A stretch of DNA of 64,000 bases from an uncultured Clostridia bacterium (GTDB lineage: Bacteria > Bacillota > Clostridia > Christensenellales > UBA1242), in contig CAKVFI010000001.1 of NCBI GenBank assembly GCA_934746715.1, positions 186,001 through 250,000 on the forward strand, read 5' to 3'. Positions 36,833 to 45,341 of the stretch are shown piece by piece; position 1 is the stretch's first letter, and every line of letters begins with the position of its first letter. Both the position numbers and the translations under genes were made by a program. The notes under the pieces are model-generated. The model had not been told where the DNA came from, ran no database searches, and saw only the letters and a list, made by a program, of their open reading frames with translations.

Positions 36833-36860
36833 AAAACACCTATAAATTAGGTGCTTTTTT
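36833..36860. terminator. Bidirectional terminator between spoVT and virB4
   Basis: AAACACCT/AGGTGCTTT stem with A and T tracts on either side. Confidence 0.85.
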
Positions 36861-36863
36861 AGT

Positions 36864-39605
36864 TTATTTTTTTGCTTCACCAATGATAACTTTAACCATA
36901 TCGTAAGCATAAATATCGATGAACAAACGAGTCATTGGGCTGGTGATTAAGAATGCTCTGCCAAGAGGTGCTGTAACGATACCTTCTTGTTCGTTTTTGT
37001 TGATACCACCCGCAGATTTGTAAAGTTCCAACAAGTCCGCCATATCGTTTGGTGCAAGTTGCAAAATCATGCTGTACTGACAAGCGTTGATAATTGCTGC
37101 TGACCTACGTTGAATTTCTGGTGTGCCCAAAAAGTCTTTAATATTTTGAGTAATAACAATTTGCATACCTTGATATTTACGAATACGTTTTGCCATTTCT
37201 GCCATAAAGTTAAGTGCAACTGGGCTGTCTGGGTCAATAAACATGTGTGCTTCATCTACCGCAATAACAACTTGACGCTTGATATCTTCGCCTGTGCGTT
37301 GATAATATTCTTCATTAAAGCGTTTGTTGTTGATAATTTCGTTGTTCAAATACTTGAACACAAGCAACATTTGTGCATTTGCCAACTTGTTGTTTTTGCT
37401 TGCAAACAATGTTTGAAAGTTAAATGTAATCAAGTTTTCATCTGTCAAAATGCTGGTTGGGCCATTCCACAAGTCGCTGTTACGTCCGCCTGACGCAAAT
37501 TTTTGAATATATGTTTCAAGCACAAGCAAATTTTTGCGATAATACTCATCTTTAACAACTTTGAGTTTGCGTTGAATGAGAGCAAACAAGTCATCAAAGA
37601 TTGGGTAGTCTTCCGCTTTCAACTTACCGATGTTGGTGTGTTGATTTATGCCTTTTTCGTTATATAATTCAACAACCAAAGTGTTGAGTGTTTCAAACGC
37701 ATCACTGTCGATACCTTCCAAAATTGCACGGAAGAATTGCTCCAAGAACTGCAAGTGAGTGAAGAATGTTTTGTTTGTACCTTTCATAACAAGGTCGTCG
37801 ATATTTTCATCGTCAACGTTATCTTTACCTTCAGTTGCTGCGTCCAAATCTTCAAGTGACGCCATGATGTGGAAAGGATTTAAAATACCAGATTTGTTTG
37901 TGCCAACATCAATAACTTTACCACCAAGGTTGCGTGTCATAACGTCGTACTCTTGTTCTGGGTCGAGGATAAACATTTTTGTTCTGTCCGCTGCCAAGTT
38001 TGCCAAAATGGTTTTTGTTGCATAAGATTTACCAGAACCAGATTTACCAATAACCATCATGTTAGAGTTAATACGCCCTTCCTTACGGTCACGTGTGAAG
38101 AAATCCACAAAAACTGGATAACCACTGGCTGTTGCAACACCAAGGCAGAAACCTGCCTTATCTTGCATAATGCTGTCAACCATTGGAAATGCTGCTGCAA
38201 TTGTTGTTGAAGGCATTGAACGATAATAAGGTTTTAATGTGTCAATACGGTTAATGCTGCTTGACACAAAGCCATCAACCTGCCTGCCAAACAAATCGGA
38301 TTGCCTAAAACCATTTTGTTTGAGCACGTTGCGGTACTCTTTACGATCTTCCTCCTTAACGCGTGCGTGGATTGAGATATCGTAAAGTTGTTCATTGTTC
38401 GTTTTAAGGTCACGCAAAAGTTGTTGCAAACTTTCAATATCGGCTTGTTTTTCAATAACCTGGCTGGAGCGATATGTTTTGTCCAGTTTACTTTCCTTTT
38501 CCATAACTGCGCGGTCAATTGCTTTTTCGCCTTTATCTTTGTCCACTGGCATGATGTTCATAACAACACGAGTGTTTGGTTGGTTAAAGATTGGATAAGC
38601 CCAACCATTGCCAACTTCCAAAGGATAGTTTGAAATAACAAATTGTTTGAATGGACGTTTGTCTATTTCCACACGGGACATTTTAAATTCTACCCTATTA
38701 GGCATAACCCAGTGTGTTAATTGGCTTGGTGCAATGCCGTCGATTTCTCGCTCGGCAAACACTTCTTGATAATTTGATTTTAAGAAACTGATAAGTTCCT
38801 TTTCCATCAAAATTTTGGAACTAATTGTATATTGTCCAACACTCATGTCGTTAACAATACCAATGGCTGTTTCTTCCAAGTTGGTTTTGTCCGACCCATA
38901 AAGCACCAAATAATAATGTGCTTGCAAAATTGGTTCTGCATTAATTGCATTGTTAAGCCTTGCCACACGTTCACGGAAAATCAAACCACGAGATTCCATT
39001 TCCGCATCGCTATATTGTCCTTCTTCATAAAGTTTGTCCAACAATGCATATTTACGGTCGTCATTTTTCAAAAACACATCAAAGTTCATTGGTTTTGTTG
39101 TTTTGATAATGCTTGCACGCTGATATTGAGAGATACGTTTAAGCGCCTTGCTGAATGTGTTGATAACTGAATCTTGCGCTGGCTCTTGCATCAAATCAAG
39201 TGCCAATGGTTGAATTTCAATAACAATACCAGCATATTCACCAAAATTAATAAATTTACCAACTTCAATATTGAAGAAAGGTGTTAACATTTCCATTGGC
39301 TTTGTTGAACCTTTTGCCCCATCTTTAACATATTTTTTGCTAAATGCCGCAAATCGAATGATAAGCACCACAGAACTATACATTCTTAAGCCTTCATCAA
39401 TAGGCAAAAAGAAGGAAACACTGATTGCACACCACGCAATCAGTGCATACCAACGATAATCAACATTATTAATCCTAAACAAGTTGCTTGCAATAATAAC
39501 AATTGCAAAAATCAAGCAAACAATCGCCAGGATAATATCTCCCAGCGTAATGTTTTTTAAAAATTCAGTTTTAATCCTGGTTTTACCAGGGATATATCTA
39601 ATCAT
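36864..39605 (-). CDS. VirB4-like conjugation/T4SS ATPase with VirB3-like N-terminus
   Basis: 913 aa. Two membrane segments in residues 25-75 look like a fused VirB3 domain. The cytosolic part has Walker A GKSGSGKS (about residues 520-527), LDPEQEYDVM, Walker B VVIAVDEAH (about 780-788) and a Gln/Asn-rich TQN sensor stretch. VirB4 powers pilus building and substrate transfer. It resembles the ATPase of mycoplasma and Bacillota integrative elements (Mbov_0397-type), by recall. AGGGG precedes the ATG, and it lies 31 bases after the VirB6-like gene. Confidence 0.88.
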   Translation of the reverse strand: MIRYIPGKTRIKTEFLKNITLGDIILAIVCLIFAIVIIASNLFRINNVDYRWYALIAWCAISVSFFLPIDEGLRMYSSVVLIIRFAAFSKKYVKDGAKGSTKPMEMLTPFFNIEVGKFINFGEYAGIVIEIQPLALDLMQEPAQDSVINTFSKALKRISQYQRASIIKTTKPMNFDVFLKNDDRKYALLDKLYEEGQYSDAEMESRGLIFRERVARLNNAINAEPILQAHYYLVLYGSDKTNLEETAIGIVNDMSVGQYTISSKILMEKELISFLKSNYQEVFAEREIDGIAPSQLTHWVMPNRVEFKMSRVEIDKRPFKQFVISNYPLEVGNGWAYPIFNQPNTRVVMNIMPVDKDKGEKAIDRAVMEKESKLDKTYRSSQVIEKQADIESLQQLLRDLKTNNEQLYDISIHARVKEEDRKEYRNVLKQNGFRQSDLFGRQVDGFVSSSINRIDTLKPYYRSMPSTTIAAAFPMVDSIMQDKAGFCLGVATASGYPVFVDFFTRDRKEGRINSNMMVIGKSGSGKSYATKTILANLAADRTKMFILDPEQEYDVMTRNLGGKVIDVGTNKSGILNPFHIMASLEDLDAATEGKDNVDDENIDDLVMKGTNKTFFTHLQFLEQFFRAILEGIDSDAFETLNTLVVELYNEKGINQHTNIGKLKAEDYPIFDDLFALIQRKLKVVKDEYYRKNLLVLETYIQKFASGGRNSDLWNGPTSILTDENLITFNFQTLFASKNNKLANAQMLLVFKYLNNEIINNKRFNEEYYQRTGEDIKRQVVIAVDEAHMFIDPDSPVALNFMAEMAKRIRKYQGMQIVITQNIKDFLGTPEIQRRSAAIINACQYSMILQLAPNDMADLLELYKSAGGINKNEQEGIVTAPLGRAFLITSPMTRLFIDIYAYDMVKVIIGEAKK

Positions 39606-39636
39606 TTTACCCCTAATTTACTAAACACTTAAATTT

Positions 39637-42003
39637 TTAGCTATTTTCCTTTTTTAATTGTTCAAGCAATTTAACAATTTCATCCAACTGCTTTTTATCC
39701 TTTGCCCCATCGCCGGCATTTTCAATACCAGTTTTAATTGCTTCGGCAATTTTTCTTGGGTCAATAGTTTGGTTAAGTTTGTTTTTGATAATATCTGCCG
39801 CACTGTTGTATTGTGCTTTCATTGCTTCATTTTGAGTTTCTGCAACCCTACGCATTGCATCTTCGTACATTTTGATTGCACTTTCCATCTTTTCTTTCAA
39901 AGATTTTTCTTCTTGCACTTTGTTGTAAGATGTTAACAAGTCTTGGTTTGCTGTTGCCCAACGTGTTGGATTGCCATTGCTATCTGTCATCATTGCATTT
40001 GCACGTACAACATCCACGCCCAGTTCCTCAACTTGTTCTGCATTAGTTCTATCCTCAGCTGTAATTCTGCGGCTTTGTGCTTCAAAGTCACTACGCTTTT
40101 GAATCAAACCAGCAAGAGCAGATTCCATTGTTTCCTTTGCGGCAATGGCTGTTGCTTTTTTGCCAACTTCTTTCATGACATCTTCTGCTGTCATAAACTT
40201 GTCATTTTTGCCTTTGTTTTTGTTAAATTCTTCTGCAACGGCTTGAGCAAGCATTTTTTGTGCTTTGTCATCAAGACCATTTGCTTGAGTTGCTTCACGC
40301 ATAAACCTAACAACATCGTCTTTTGACGAAATGTTTTCACTTTTCAAGTATTCTTTGTAATCCAAACCAGATGCAGTAAGTGTACCATTTTTGTATTGTT
40401 CGTCATGCATTTTGTCAAATATCGCACCAAAAGTTTTTGCCATTTTAGCTTGCTCTTCTTGTGTGAAATCGTTTGGACCGCCTTCAACTTTGCCAACCTT
40501 AATTCTTTCCGCTTGAATTTTGTCCGCGATATATTCGGTTTTATCTTTTTTGATAAGCTCTATATTCTTTTCAGATGTCTTTTTATCTGAAATTTCGTTA
40601 AATTTCTTTTGATAATCTTCAACTGCTTTTTGGCTGTTTTTGCCCAAATCCCAATCAAGCCCAAGAGATTTTGGCACTCCACTTGTGGCAGAAGTGAAGA
40701 GCGATTTTGCACCAGCGCCAAAGCCACCTGCTTGACCCACTGCACGTGCATTGTTGAAAGCCCCAACAACGCTGCCAACTTTTTTGGTGTTTTTTTGCAA
40801 AGCACCTTTTGCAGAACCACGGAGAGATTTACCATCTGCAAGAGCATTGCCGCCACCAACATAGCCTGTTATTGTGTTGATAAAATCATTAACACAAAAC
40901 AAACCACAAATTAACAATATCAGTTGAACAATATCTTGAATTGCAAACGCACTCCATGAAAACATGCCAACTTTGATATTTTCAATAAGTGGTGCAAAAC
41001 TAAAGAAAAGGTTCATACCGGCAACTGCACCATATGCGCTTAAAATGTTCTTTTTAACATCGCCCGTCCAAGTTTTAACGGCGCCACCTTCATCAAGTGG
41101 ATAAAGTGAGCACACCGCTGGGCTTACAACAAACAACATAAGCAAAATAAACAAACGTTTAATCATGCCATAGGTTACATTAATCAGCACATACATGATA
41201 AATATGCCACCAACAATCAGCAAGAAATAGTTGATGTCGTAAAGACGATAATATCCTTTAACTCCTGATTGAGTGTAAATGTTAAGCGCGCCTTTGTCGT
41301 TTGAAACGGAGTACATTTGGTCAACAATTTGAGCATAATATTCACTATCTTTGTCTTGTTCAACTTTAATACCACTCAAGCAAGGATTTAAATCTATTGT
41401 TGATTTAATTTTGGAATAGGCTTCATTTGCTTTTGTTCTGTCTGTGCTGTCAAACGCTCCATCGCCACGATATATGTTTGCATTGTAAGCACAACAGATA
41501 AACAATTTTCTATCCATTGAAAACGAACTACCTTGTGATGTTGCACCATTGATTGCTTGAAGCAAAATGTTGCCAACCCACACGCCCAACAAACAACAAA
41601 CTGGAAGAACAATAAAATTGGTTAAACCTTTGACTGTGTTTGTTATGATATCTTTCCAATTTTTTGGCTTGTCCGCATAAATAGTTTTGATAAATGCAAG
41701 GGTTGTGAAAATAACCAAAAGGAACAAGGCAAGCAACATCATTGAAATTAAAATGTTTTTAACGATGTCTGATTGAAACAAATAATACAAAATGCCAGTG
41801 TCATATTTATCTCCTGTTGGATTGTCGCCTGTTATTGGTGTGCCACCAAGCCCTGAAAATCCACTGCCATTTTCGTTGTAATAAACTGTGCCGATGCCAG
41901 CAAAGGAATAAAACAAACTTTGAAGGATTTGCATCAACAAAAATATAATTGAAAAAAGCGGATATAACAATGAACCAATAACGCCCAAAATTGTGTTAAC
42001 CAT
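39637..42003 (-). CDS. VirB6/TrbL-like T4SS membrane channel protein
   Basis: 788 aa. About six to eight membrane segments lie in residues 5-390 with an extracellular loop around 40-75 and another at about 165-260. A long charged cytosolic tail (about 410-788) follows, rich in Lys and Glu and probably helical. This fits the inner-membrane channel component of Bacillota conjugation systems (Mbov_0396-type by resemblance). It has its own promoter and an AGGGGAG ribosome site, and is co-transcribed with the VirB4 gene. Confidence 0.8.
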   Translation of the reverse strand: MVNTILGVIGSLLYPLFSIIFLLMQILQSLFYSFAGIGTVYYNENGSGFSGLGGTPITGDNPTGDKYDTGILYYLFQSDIVKNILISMMLLALFLLVIFTTLAFIKTIYADKPKNWKDIITNTVKGLTNFIVLPVCCLLGVWVGNILLQAINGATSQGSSFSMDRKLFICCAYNANIYRGDGAFDSTDRTKANEAYSKIKSTIDLNPCLSGIKVEQDKDSEYYAQIVDQMYSVSNDKGALNIYTQSGVKGYYRLYDINYFLLIVGGIFIMYVLINVTYGMIKRLFILLMLFVVSPAVCSLYPLDEGGAVKTWTGDVKKNILSAYGAVAGMNLFFSFAPLIENIKVGMFSWSAFAIQDIVQLILLICGLFCVNDFINTITGYVGGGNALADGKSLRGSAKGALQKNTKKVGSVVGAFNNARAVGQAGGFGAGAKSLFTSATSGVPKSLGLDWDLGKNSQKAVEDYQKKFNEISDKKTSEKNIELIKKDKTEYIADKIQAERIKVGKVEGGPNDFTQEEQAKMAKTFGAIFDKMHDEQYKNGTLTASGLDYKEYLKSENISSKDDVVRFMREATQANGLDDKAQKMLAQAVAEEFNKNKGKNDKFMTAEDVMKEVGKKATAIAAKETMESALAGLIQKRSDFEAQSRRITAEDRTNAEQVEELGVDVVRANAMMTDSNGNPTRWATANQDLLTSYNKVQEEKSLKEKMESAIKMYEDAMRRVAETQNEAMKAQYNSAADIIKNKLNQTIDPRKIAEAIKTGIENAGDGAKDKKQLDEIVKLLEQLKKENS

Positions 42004-42040
42004 AATTTCTCCCCTGCAAAATTAATCTTTTGTTAATAGT

Positions 42041-42069
42041 ATTATATACTAAAAACCGCAATTAAACAA
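42041..42069 (-). promoter_or_regulatory. Promoter of the VirB6-VirB4 operon
   Basis: TTGTTT (42064-42069), 17-bp spacer, TATAAT (42041-42046). The -35 box and spacer length match the promoter of the bitopic T4SS gene at 44398-44426. Confidence 0.75.
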
Positions 42070-42180
42070 ACAAATACACCAAAAAATTGCAAAAAATTAT
42101 TTAAAACTTTACGCCAACAAAAAAAGCTACACTCAGCGCCACAACCTGCGCTATGTAAACGTTTTGCAACTAATATTTTA

Positions 42181-42234
42181 GGCCGAGTGTATCTTTATCT
42201 TTGTTATGTCATACCGAGCAAAGCGAGTGTATCT
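42181..42234 (+). repeat. Dispersed repeat family 2, left side of the GIY-YIG gene
   Basis: 42207-42234 reads TGTCATACCGAG, five bases, CGAGTGTATCT. A further half-unit (CCGAGTGTATCTTTAT) lies at 42183-42198. It is an inverted partner of 42569-42605 on the other side of the GIY-YIG gene. Confidence 0.8.
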
Positions 42235-42241
42235 TTATTGC

Positions 42242-42526
42242 TTACAAATCAAAACTCAAATCTTTCCAATCGTTATTGAACGAACAAATCAGTTTTTCTT
42301 TATTCTTTCTTGACAATTTTTTCAAATATTTTTCGCGGTTTAGCGCCAATTCCACATCATTAAATTCTTCAAAATACACCAATTTGTTTATGTTATATTT
42401 TTCAGTAAAACCTTTTATAATTTTTGTTTTATGTTCAAAAACTCTTCTTGCAAGATTGTTGGTAACTCCAACATACAATGTTGAATTTGTGAAATTTGTT
42501 AAAATATAAACATAATAGTTTTTCAT
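42242..42526 (-). CDS. Small GIY-YIG nuclease
   Basis: 94 aa, the stand-alone YhbQ/UPF0213-like form. It has YVYILTN for the GIY part, LYVGVTNNLARRVFEH for the YIG and catalytic Arg, and a later Glu in NREKYLKK. Single-domain members are nicking-type nucleases of unclear role. The gene carries its own leaderless promoter, has no Shine-Dalgarno and is bordered by inverted copies of repeat family 2. It interrupts the T4SS gene cluster between the bitopic protein and the VirB6-like gene, so it looks inserted. Confidence 0.88.
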   Translation of the reverse strand: MKNYYVYILTNFTNSTLYVGVTNNLARRVFEHKTKIIKGFTEKYNINKLVYFEEFNDVELALNREKYLKKLSRKNKEKLICSFNNDWKDLSFDL

Positions 42527-42533
42527 AAAATGA

Positions 42534-42562
42534 ATGATAAAAAATCAAATACAGTATGTCAA
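42534..42562 (-). promoter_or_regulatory. Leaderless promoter of the GIY-YIG gene
   Basis: TTGACA (42557-42562), 17-bp spacer, TATCAT (42534-42539), seven bases to ATG 42526. It lies inside the inverted repeats, so the cassette brings its own promoter. Confidence 0.82.
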
Positions 42563-42568
42563 CAAAAT

Positions 42569-42605
42569 AGATACACTCGAAAAATAAATTTTTCTCGGTA
42601 TGACA
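42569..42605 (-). repeat. Dispersed repeat family 2, right side of the GIY-YIG gene
   Basis: AGATACACTCGA, 13 A/T-rich bases, then CTCGGTATGACA. It is the inverse complement of the left unit at its two conserved blocks. Confidence 0.8.
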
Positions 42606-42631
42606 AGTTTTAGATGGAACTGTTTAATCAT

Positions 42632-42791
42632 TAATTTTTGTGGTGCGGCGTTTCGTGTTCTTTTCAACTTAACCTTGACACAAAAAAAGATTGAACCCTA
42701 TTTGAGTTCAATAATTTTTGTGGTGCGGTGTTTCGTATTCTTTTTAACTTAACCTTGACACAAAAAAAGATTGAACCCTATTTGAGTTCAA
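42632..42791 (-). repeat. 80-bp tandem duplication of the bitopic gene tail and terminator
   Basis: Two copies (42632-42711 and 42712-42791) with a period of exactly 80 bases and only about three substitutions. The second copy holds the true stop codon and terminator hairpin of the bitopic protein gene; the first repeats them just downstream. Confidence 0.9.
42765..42791 (-). terminator. Terminator of the bitopic T4SS gene
   Basis: ATTGAAC/GTTCAAT stem overlapping the stop codon, then a T-run on the minus strand. A second working-looking copy lies 80 bases further on. Confidence 0.85.
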
Positions 42792-44235
42792 TCTCATCAA
42801 CAAAAGTGAATGGTTGGGAAGAATGAAATTTGAATGTTGTGCCAAACTGTTGATATGTTAAAATTCCATCTGCATTTGTTTGAGTGTAAGTTGCTTTGTC
42901 TGCCAATTTGTACAACGCTATTGGAGTTTTGGCAACTGTTGAATCAAAACCAGTCACAGCAGAAGAAGAATAACTTAAATTTTCTCCAATTGTGTATTCA
43001 TAAGCAGTGTTTGAAGAATCAATTTCCCAGTTTTCAAAAGTGGAATACTCATTGCCATTAAATTCAATTTTAAAGTTGTTTGTGTCCACACCATAAGTTA
43101 AAAATTTGATTGCCTTAAATGTTACATTTTGCCTTGGCAAATACATCATTGCAACATAATTTTTTTGCTCCACATTTGTGAGTTTGCTGTCACCAGAAAG
43201 AGCACAATCGCGCACAAAATATTTTTCACTGCGTGCACTATTTAAACCTTCAAAATACAAATCTAATGCGGCTTGAATGTTTGATTTAACAGTGTTTTCA
43301 TCAACAGTGCCTTCCCCGGTTGGAGTGAAAGTTAATACGCCATCTGCCATATTGAAATTAAACAAAACAAAGTTGTCCACAATCTCTGTTTTAAATTGAC
43401 CGATTAATGCACTATCTAACCCAAAATATTTGATATCTTTGGCTTTTTGCGCAAGTGTCAAGGTTGAGATATCCACACCCAAACTTGCGTAGTCTGGGTT
43501 ATCATAGACATATGCTTTTTCCGTTAAAACATTAATCAAATTTTTGATTTTTTCATCAGCAGTTGTTTCATCAAAATCTGCCGTTTTGTCTGCCGGAATT
43601 GTAACGTTTATATTGATTGTGTAATCTTCTGTGCCTTGCACATTATCAAGTGCACCATAAACAAGGTTTGCGTAATCATTTAAGATGATTTTGCTTGCTT
43701 GTTCGTCATCTTTATAAACCAACCTAACCGCATAAAAATTGTTGCCGTCCGCACCAAATTGACTATTCATGCTGCCCGAGCCACCCGAGCCACCCGAGCC
43801 GCCACCAAAAAGCCCACCAAAAATAGAATCCATTGCCGCAGCAACTGCCACTGTTGCCAAAATTATAATGCCAAACATCAAAATGCAAGGTATTGCAGGT
43901 GCAATAGATTGCAAGATTTTTAAAACAAACTGACCATATTTTTTTGTTCGCTTTAATTCAAGCGCGGTTGCCTGAACTTTTAAACTATCATCTTTTTTTG
44001 CTTGTTTTAAAACATTCTTGTCTTGTTCTGACAAAATTGGAACTTGCCTTGTGTTAACTTTTGCTTCCACCTTTTTAAATTGAGCGCGCAAGTGGTTTTT
44101 TAAAATTTGTTCTTCAAAGGTTAGTTCTTCATCTTCGTCGTTGTCTTCTTCAATTTCTTCAGTTTCTTCAATTGTTTGCTCTTCTTGTTTGTCTTGTTCG
44201 TCATCGCCATTATAGTCAAAACGATTGTCGCTCAC
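42778..44235 (-). CDS. Bitopic T4SS-locus protein with extracellular domain
   Basis: 485 aa, no family recognised. Residues 1-100 are cytosolic and very acidic, then Lys-rich. One membrane segment spans about 115-137. A flexible Gly/Ser linker (139-156) then leads to a roughly 330-residue beta-rich outer domain. The topology is like VirB8 or an anchored pilus-assembly factor, but I see no sequence proof. The GTG start at 44235 has AGGGGG upstream. It stands between the pilin and the GIY-YIG cassette and belongs to the T4SS locus by position. Confidence 0.7.
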   Translation of the reverse strand: MSDNRFDYNGDDEQDKQEEQTIEETEEIEEDNDEDEELTFEEQILKNHLRAQFKKVEAKVNTRQVPILSEQDKNVLKQAKKDDSLKVQATALELKRTKKYGQFVLKILQSIAPAIPCILMFGIIILATVAVAAAMDSIFGGLFGGGSGGSGGSGSMNSQFGADGNNFYAVRLVYKDDEQASKIILNDYANLVYGALDNVQGTEDYTININVTIPADKTADFDETTADEKIKNLINVLTEKAYVYDNPDYASLGVDISTLTLAQKAKDIKYFGLDSALIGQFKTEIVDNFVLFNFNMADGVLTFTPTGEGTVDENTVKSNIQAALDLYFEGLNSARSEKYFVRDCALSGDSKLTNVEQKNYVAMMYLPRQNVTFKAIKFLTYGVDTNNFKIEFNGNEYSTFENWEIDSSNTAYEYTIGENLSYSSSAVTGFDSTVAKTPIALYKLADKATYTQTNADGILTYQQFGTTFKFHSSQPFTFVDEIELK

Positions 44236-44397
44236 ACTAACCCCCTTTTAATGCTTTTAGTTTGCTTAAATAAAACTATAATTTAATCTAATAAAATTTT
44301 TAAACTAAATCACCAATCATATTTTAAATCATTTAATTTTAAATAATTTTAATTTGAATAAATACAGCAAAAACACAAAGCATAAATATTTAATTGT

Positions 44398-44426
44398 ATT
44401 ATACCAACAAAAACGCAAAAAAACAA
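44398..44426 (-). promoter_or_regulatory. Promoter of the bitopic T4SS gene
   Basis: TTGTTT (44421-44426), 17-bp spacer, TGG before TATAAT (44398-44403). The leader is about 155 bases and A/T-rich. Confidence 0.65.
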
Positions 44427-44497
44427 ATATTTTTGCCAATTGTTTTGTTTTTTAACACGAGATGTTTCAACCTTGTCATCCTGAACGAACTAATGAT

Positions 44498-44574
44498 TGT
44501 CATTTCGAGACCTATTTATAGGTCGAGTAAATCTTTATAGATACACTCGAACATAATATGTTCTCGGTATGACA
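44498..44574. repeat. Gene-less inverted pair of repeat family 2
   Basis: TGTCATTTCGAG...CGAGTAAATCTTTA (plus orientation) is followed at once by AGATACACTCGA...CTCGGTATGACA (minus orientation). The order and orientation match the two sides of the GIY-YIG gene 2 kb away but with nothing between. A diverged TGTCATCCTGAACGAA lies at 44474. The rest of this gene-free stretch (44236-44640) holds a promoter and unit C. Confidence 0.75.
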
Positions 44575-44580
44575 GAATAT

Positions 44581-44640
44581 AGGGTTCCCACACAGGCAAA
44601 CAAAGTGCGTTCTTTGTACTTTACACTCAACAAGGCAACA
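44581..44640 (+). repeat. Decayed hairpin repeat unit C
   Basis: Starts GGGTTCCCACACAGGCAAACAAAGTGCG, similar to the first hairpin of the unit behind spoVT, but the second half of the stem has lost pairing. It lies just past the pilin terminator. Confidence 0.5.
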
Positions 44641-44666
44641 AAAAAAGAGCATTGCTGCCCTTTTTT
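44641..44666 (-). terminator. Terminator of the pilin gene
   Basis: GGGCA/TGCTC stem (one G-T pair) followed on the minus strand by TTTTTT. Confidence 0.75.
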
Positions 44667-44670
44667 ATTA

Positions 44671-44970
44671 TTAAGATTGAACGCCAGCCCAACCCATTAT
44701 AGTTTCAATATTCAAAGCAAGCCAGTAGAATAAAGCAATTAAAATAACTGTTACTACGATACCAACAATAACAGAAATAAGTTTTGCTTTTGCTTCATCA
44801 CGAGCGGACTTATCTTCGGCTCTTACGAATTTGATACCAACCCAAATAGCATAAATAATACCGGCAACTGCAACAACAATCAAAATAGGATTTAAGACTT
44901 GCAAAATTGCGCCACAGAGTGTATCAACCCAGCCGATGGAACTATATTTTCCTAACAATAATGAATTCAT
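44671..44970 (-). CDS. VirB2/TrbC-like pilin (Mbov_0395-type)
   Basis: 99 aa. A short N-terminus with WVDTLCGAILQVLNP leads to membrane segment 1 (about 30-49), a positively charged cytosolic loop (KFVRAEDKSARDEAKAK) and membrane segment 2 (about 69-88). This is the plan of VirB2-family pilins and of small pilin-like proteins in Bacillota conjugation modules. The start at ATG 44970 has GGGGG upstream; a leader hairpin GCACAAA/TTTGTGC (44988-45010) lies just before it. It is transcribed apart from the other T4SS genes. Confidence 0.8.
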   Translation of the reverse strand: MNSLLLGKYSSIGWVDTLCGAILQVLNPILIVVAVAGIIYAIWVGIKFVRAEDKSARDEAKAKLISVIVGIVVTVILIALFYWLALNIETIMGWAGVQS

Positions 44971-45158
44971 AATTTTCCCCCTTAATAGCACAAACAATGC
45001 TAATTTGTGCCTTTATATATGTCCATATTAACAATATCAAAAATTAAAATCAACTAATTTTTACAAAATTTTTAATTTTTTTGCAAAAATATTATATTTT
45101 TCAATTTAAAATATTTTGCATATATTTTTTGCGTTTATTCATACAAGCAAAATTTTTG

Positions 45159-45187
45159 TTGACAAAGAATTTGTTTTTTTTTACAAT
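45159..45187 (+). promoter_or_regulatory. Consensus promoter of virD4
   Basis: TTGACA (45159-45164), 17-bp spacer, TACAAT (45182-45187). Transcription would begin about 148 bases before the ATG. Confidence 0.85.
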
Positions 45188-45241
45188 AATGTTGTGTATT
45201 AAATAAGTTAAATTGTAAAGTTTAAATAAATTTGTTTATTG

Positions 45242-45269
45242 TTTACTTTGTTAATAAAATCAAAGTAAA
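45242..45269 (+). promoter_or_regulatory. Hairpin in the virD4 leader
   Basis: Perfect 9-bp inverted repeat TTTACTTTG/CAAAGTAAA with a 10-base loop, between the promoter and the start codon. There is no T-run, so it is not an ordinary terminator. It could be an operator or an mRNA structure. Confidence 0.5.
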
Positions 45270-45341
45270 AAATTAAAGAATTTGAATTTTACATGTTTTT
45301 AACACAAAATATTATTACATTTTTATTATAAAGGAAAAATT

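Noticed and set aside
42201..42509. 102-codon open frame on the plus strand opposite the GIY-YIG gene
   Set aside because: It overlaps a clear GIY-YIG protein in antisense and has no similarity of its own or ribosome site.
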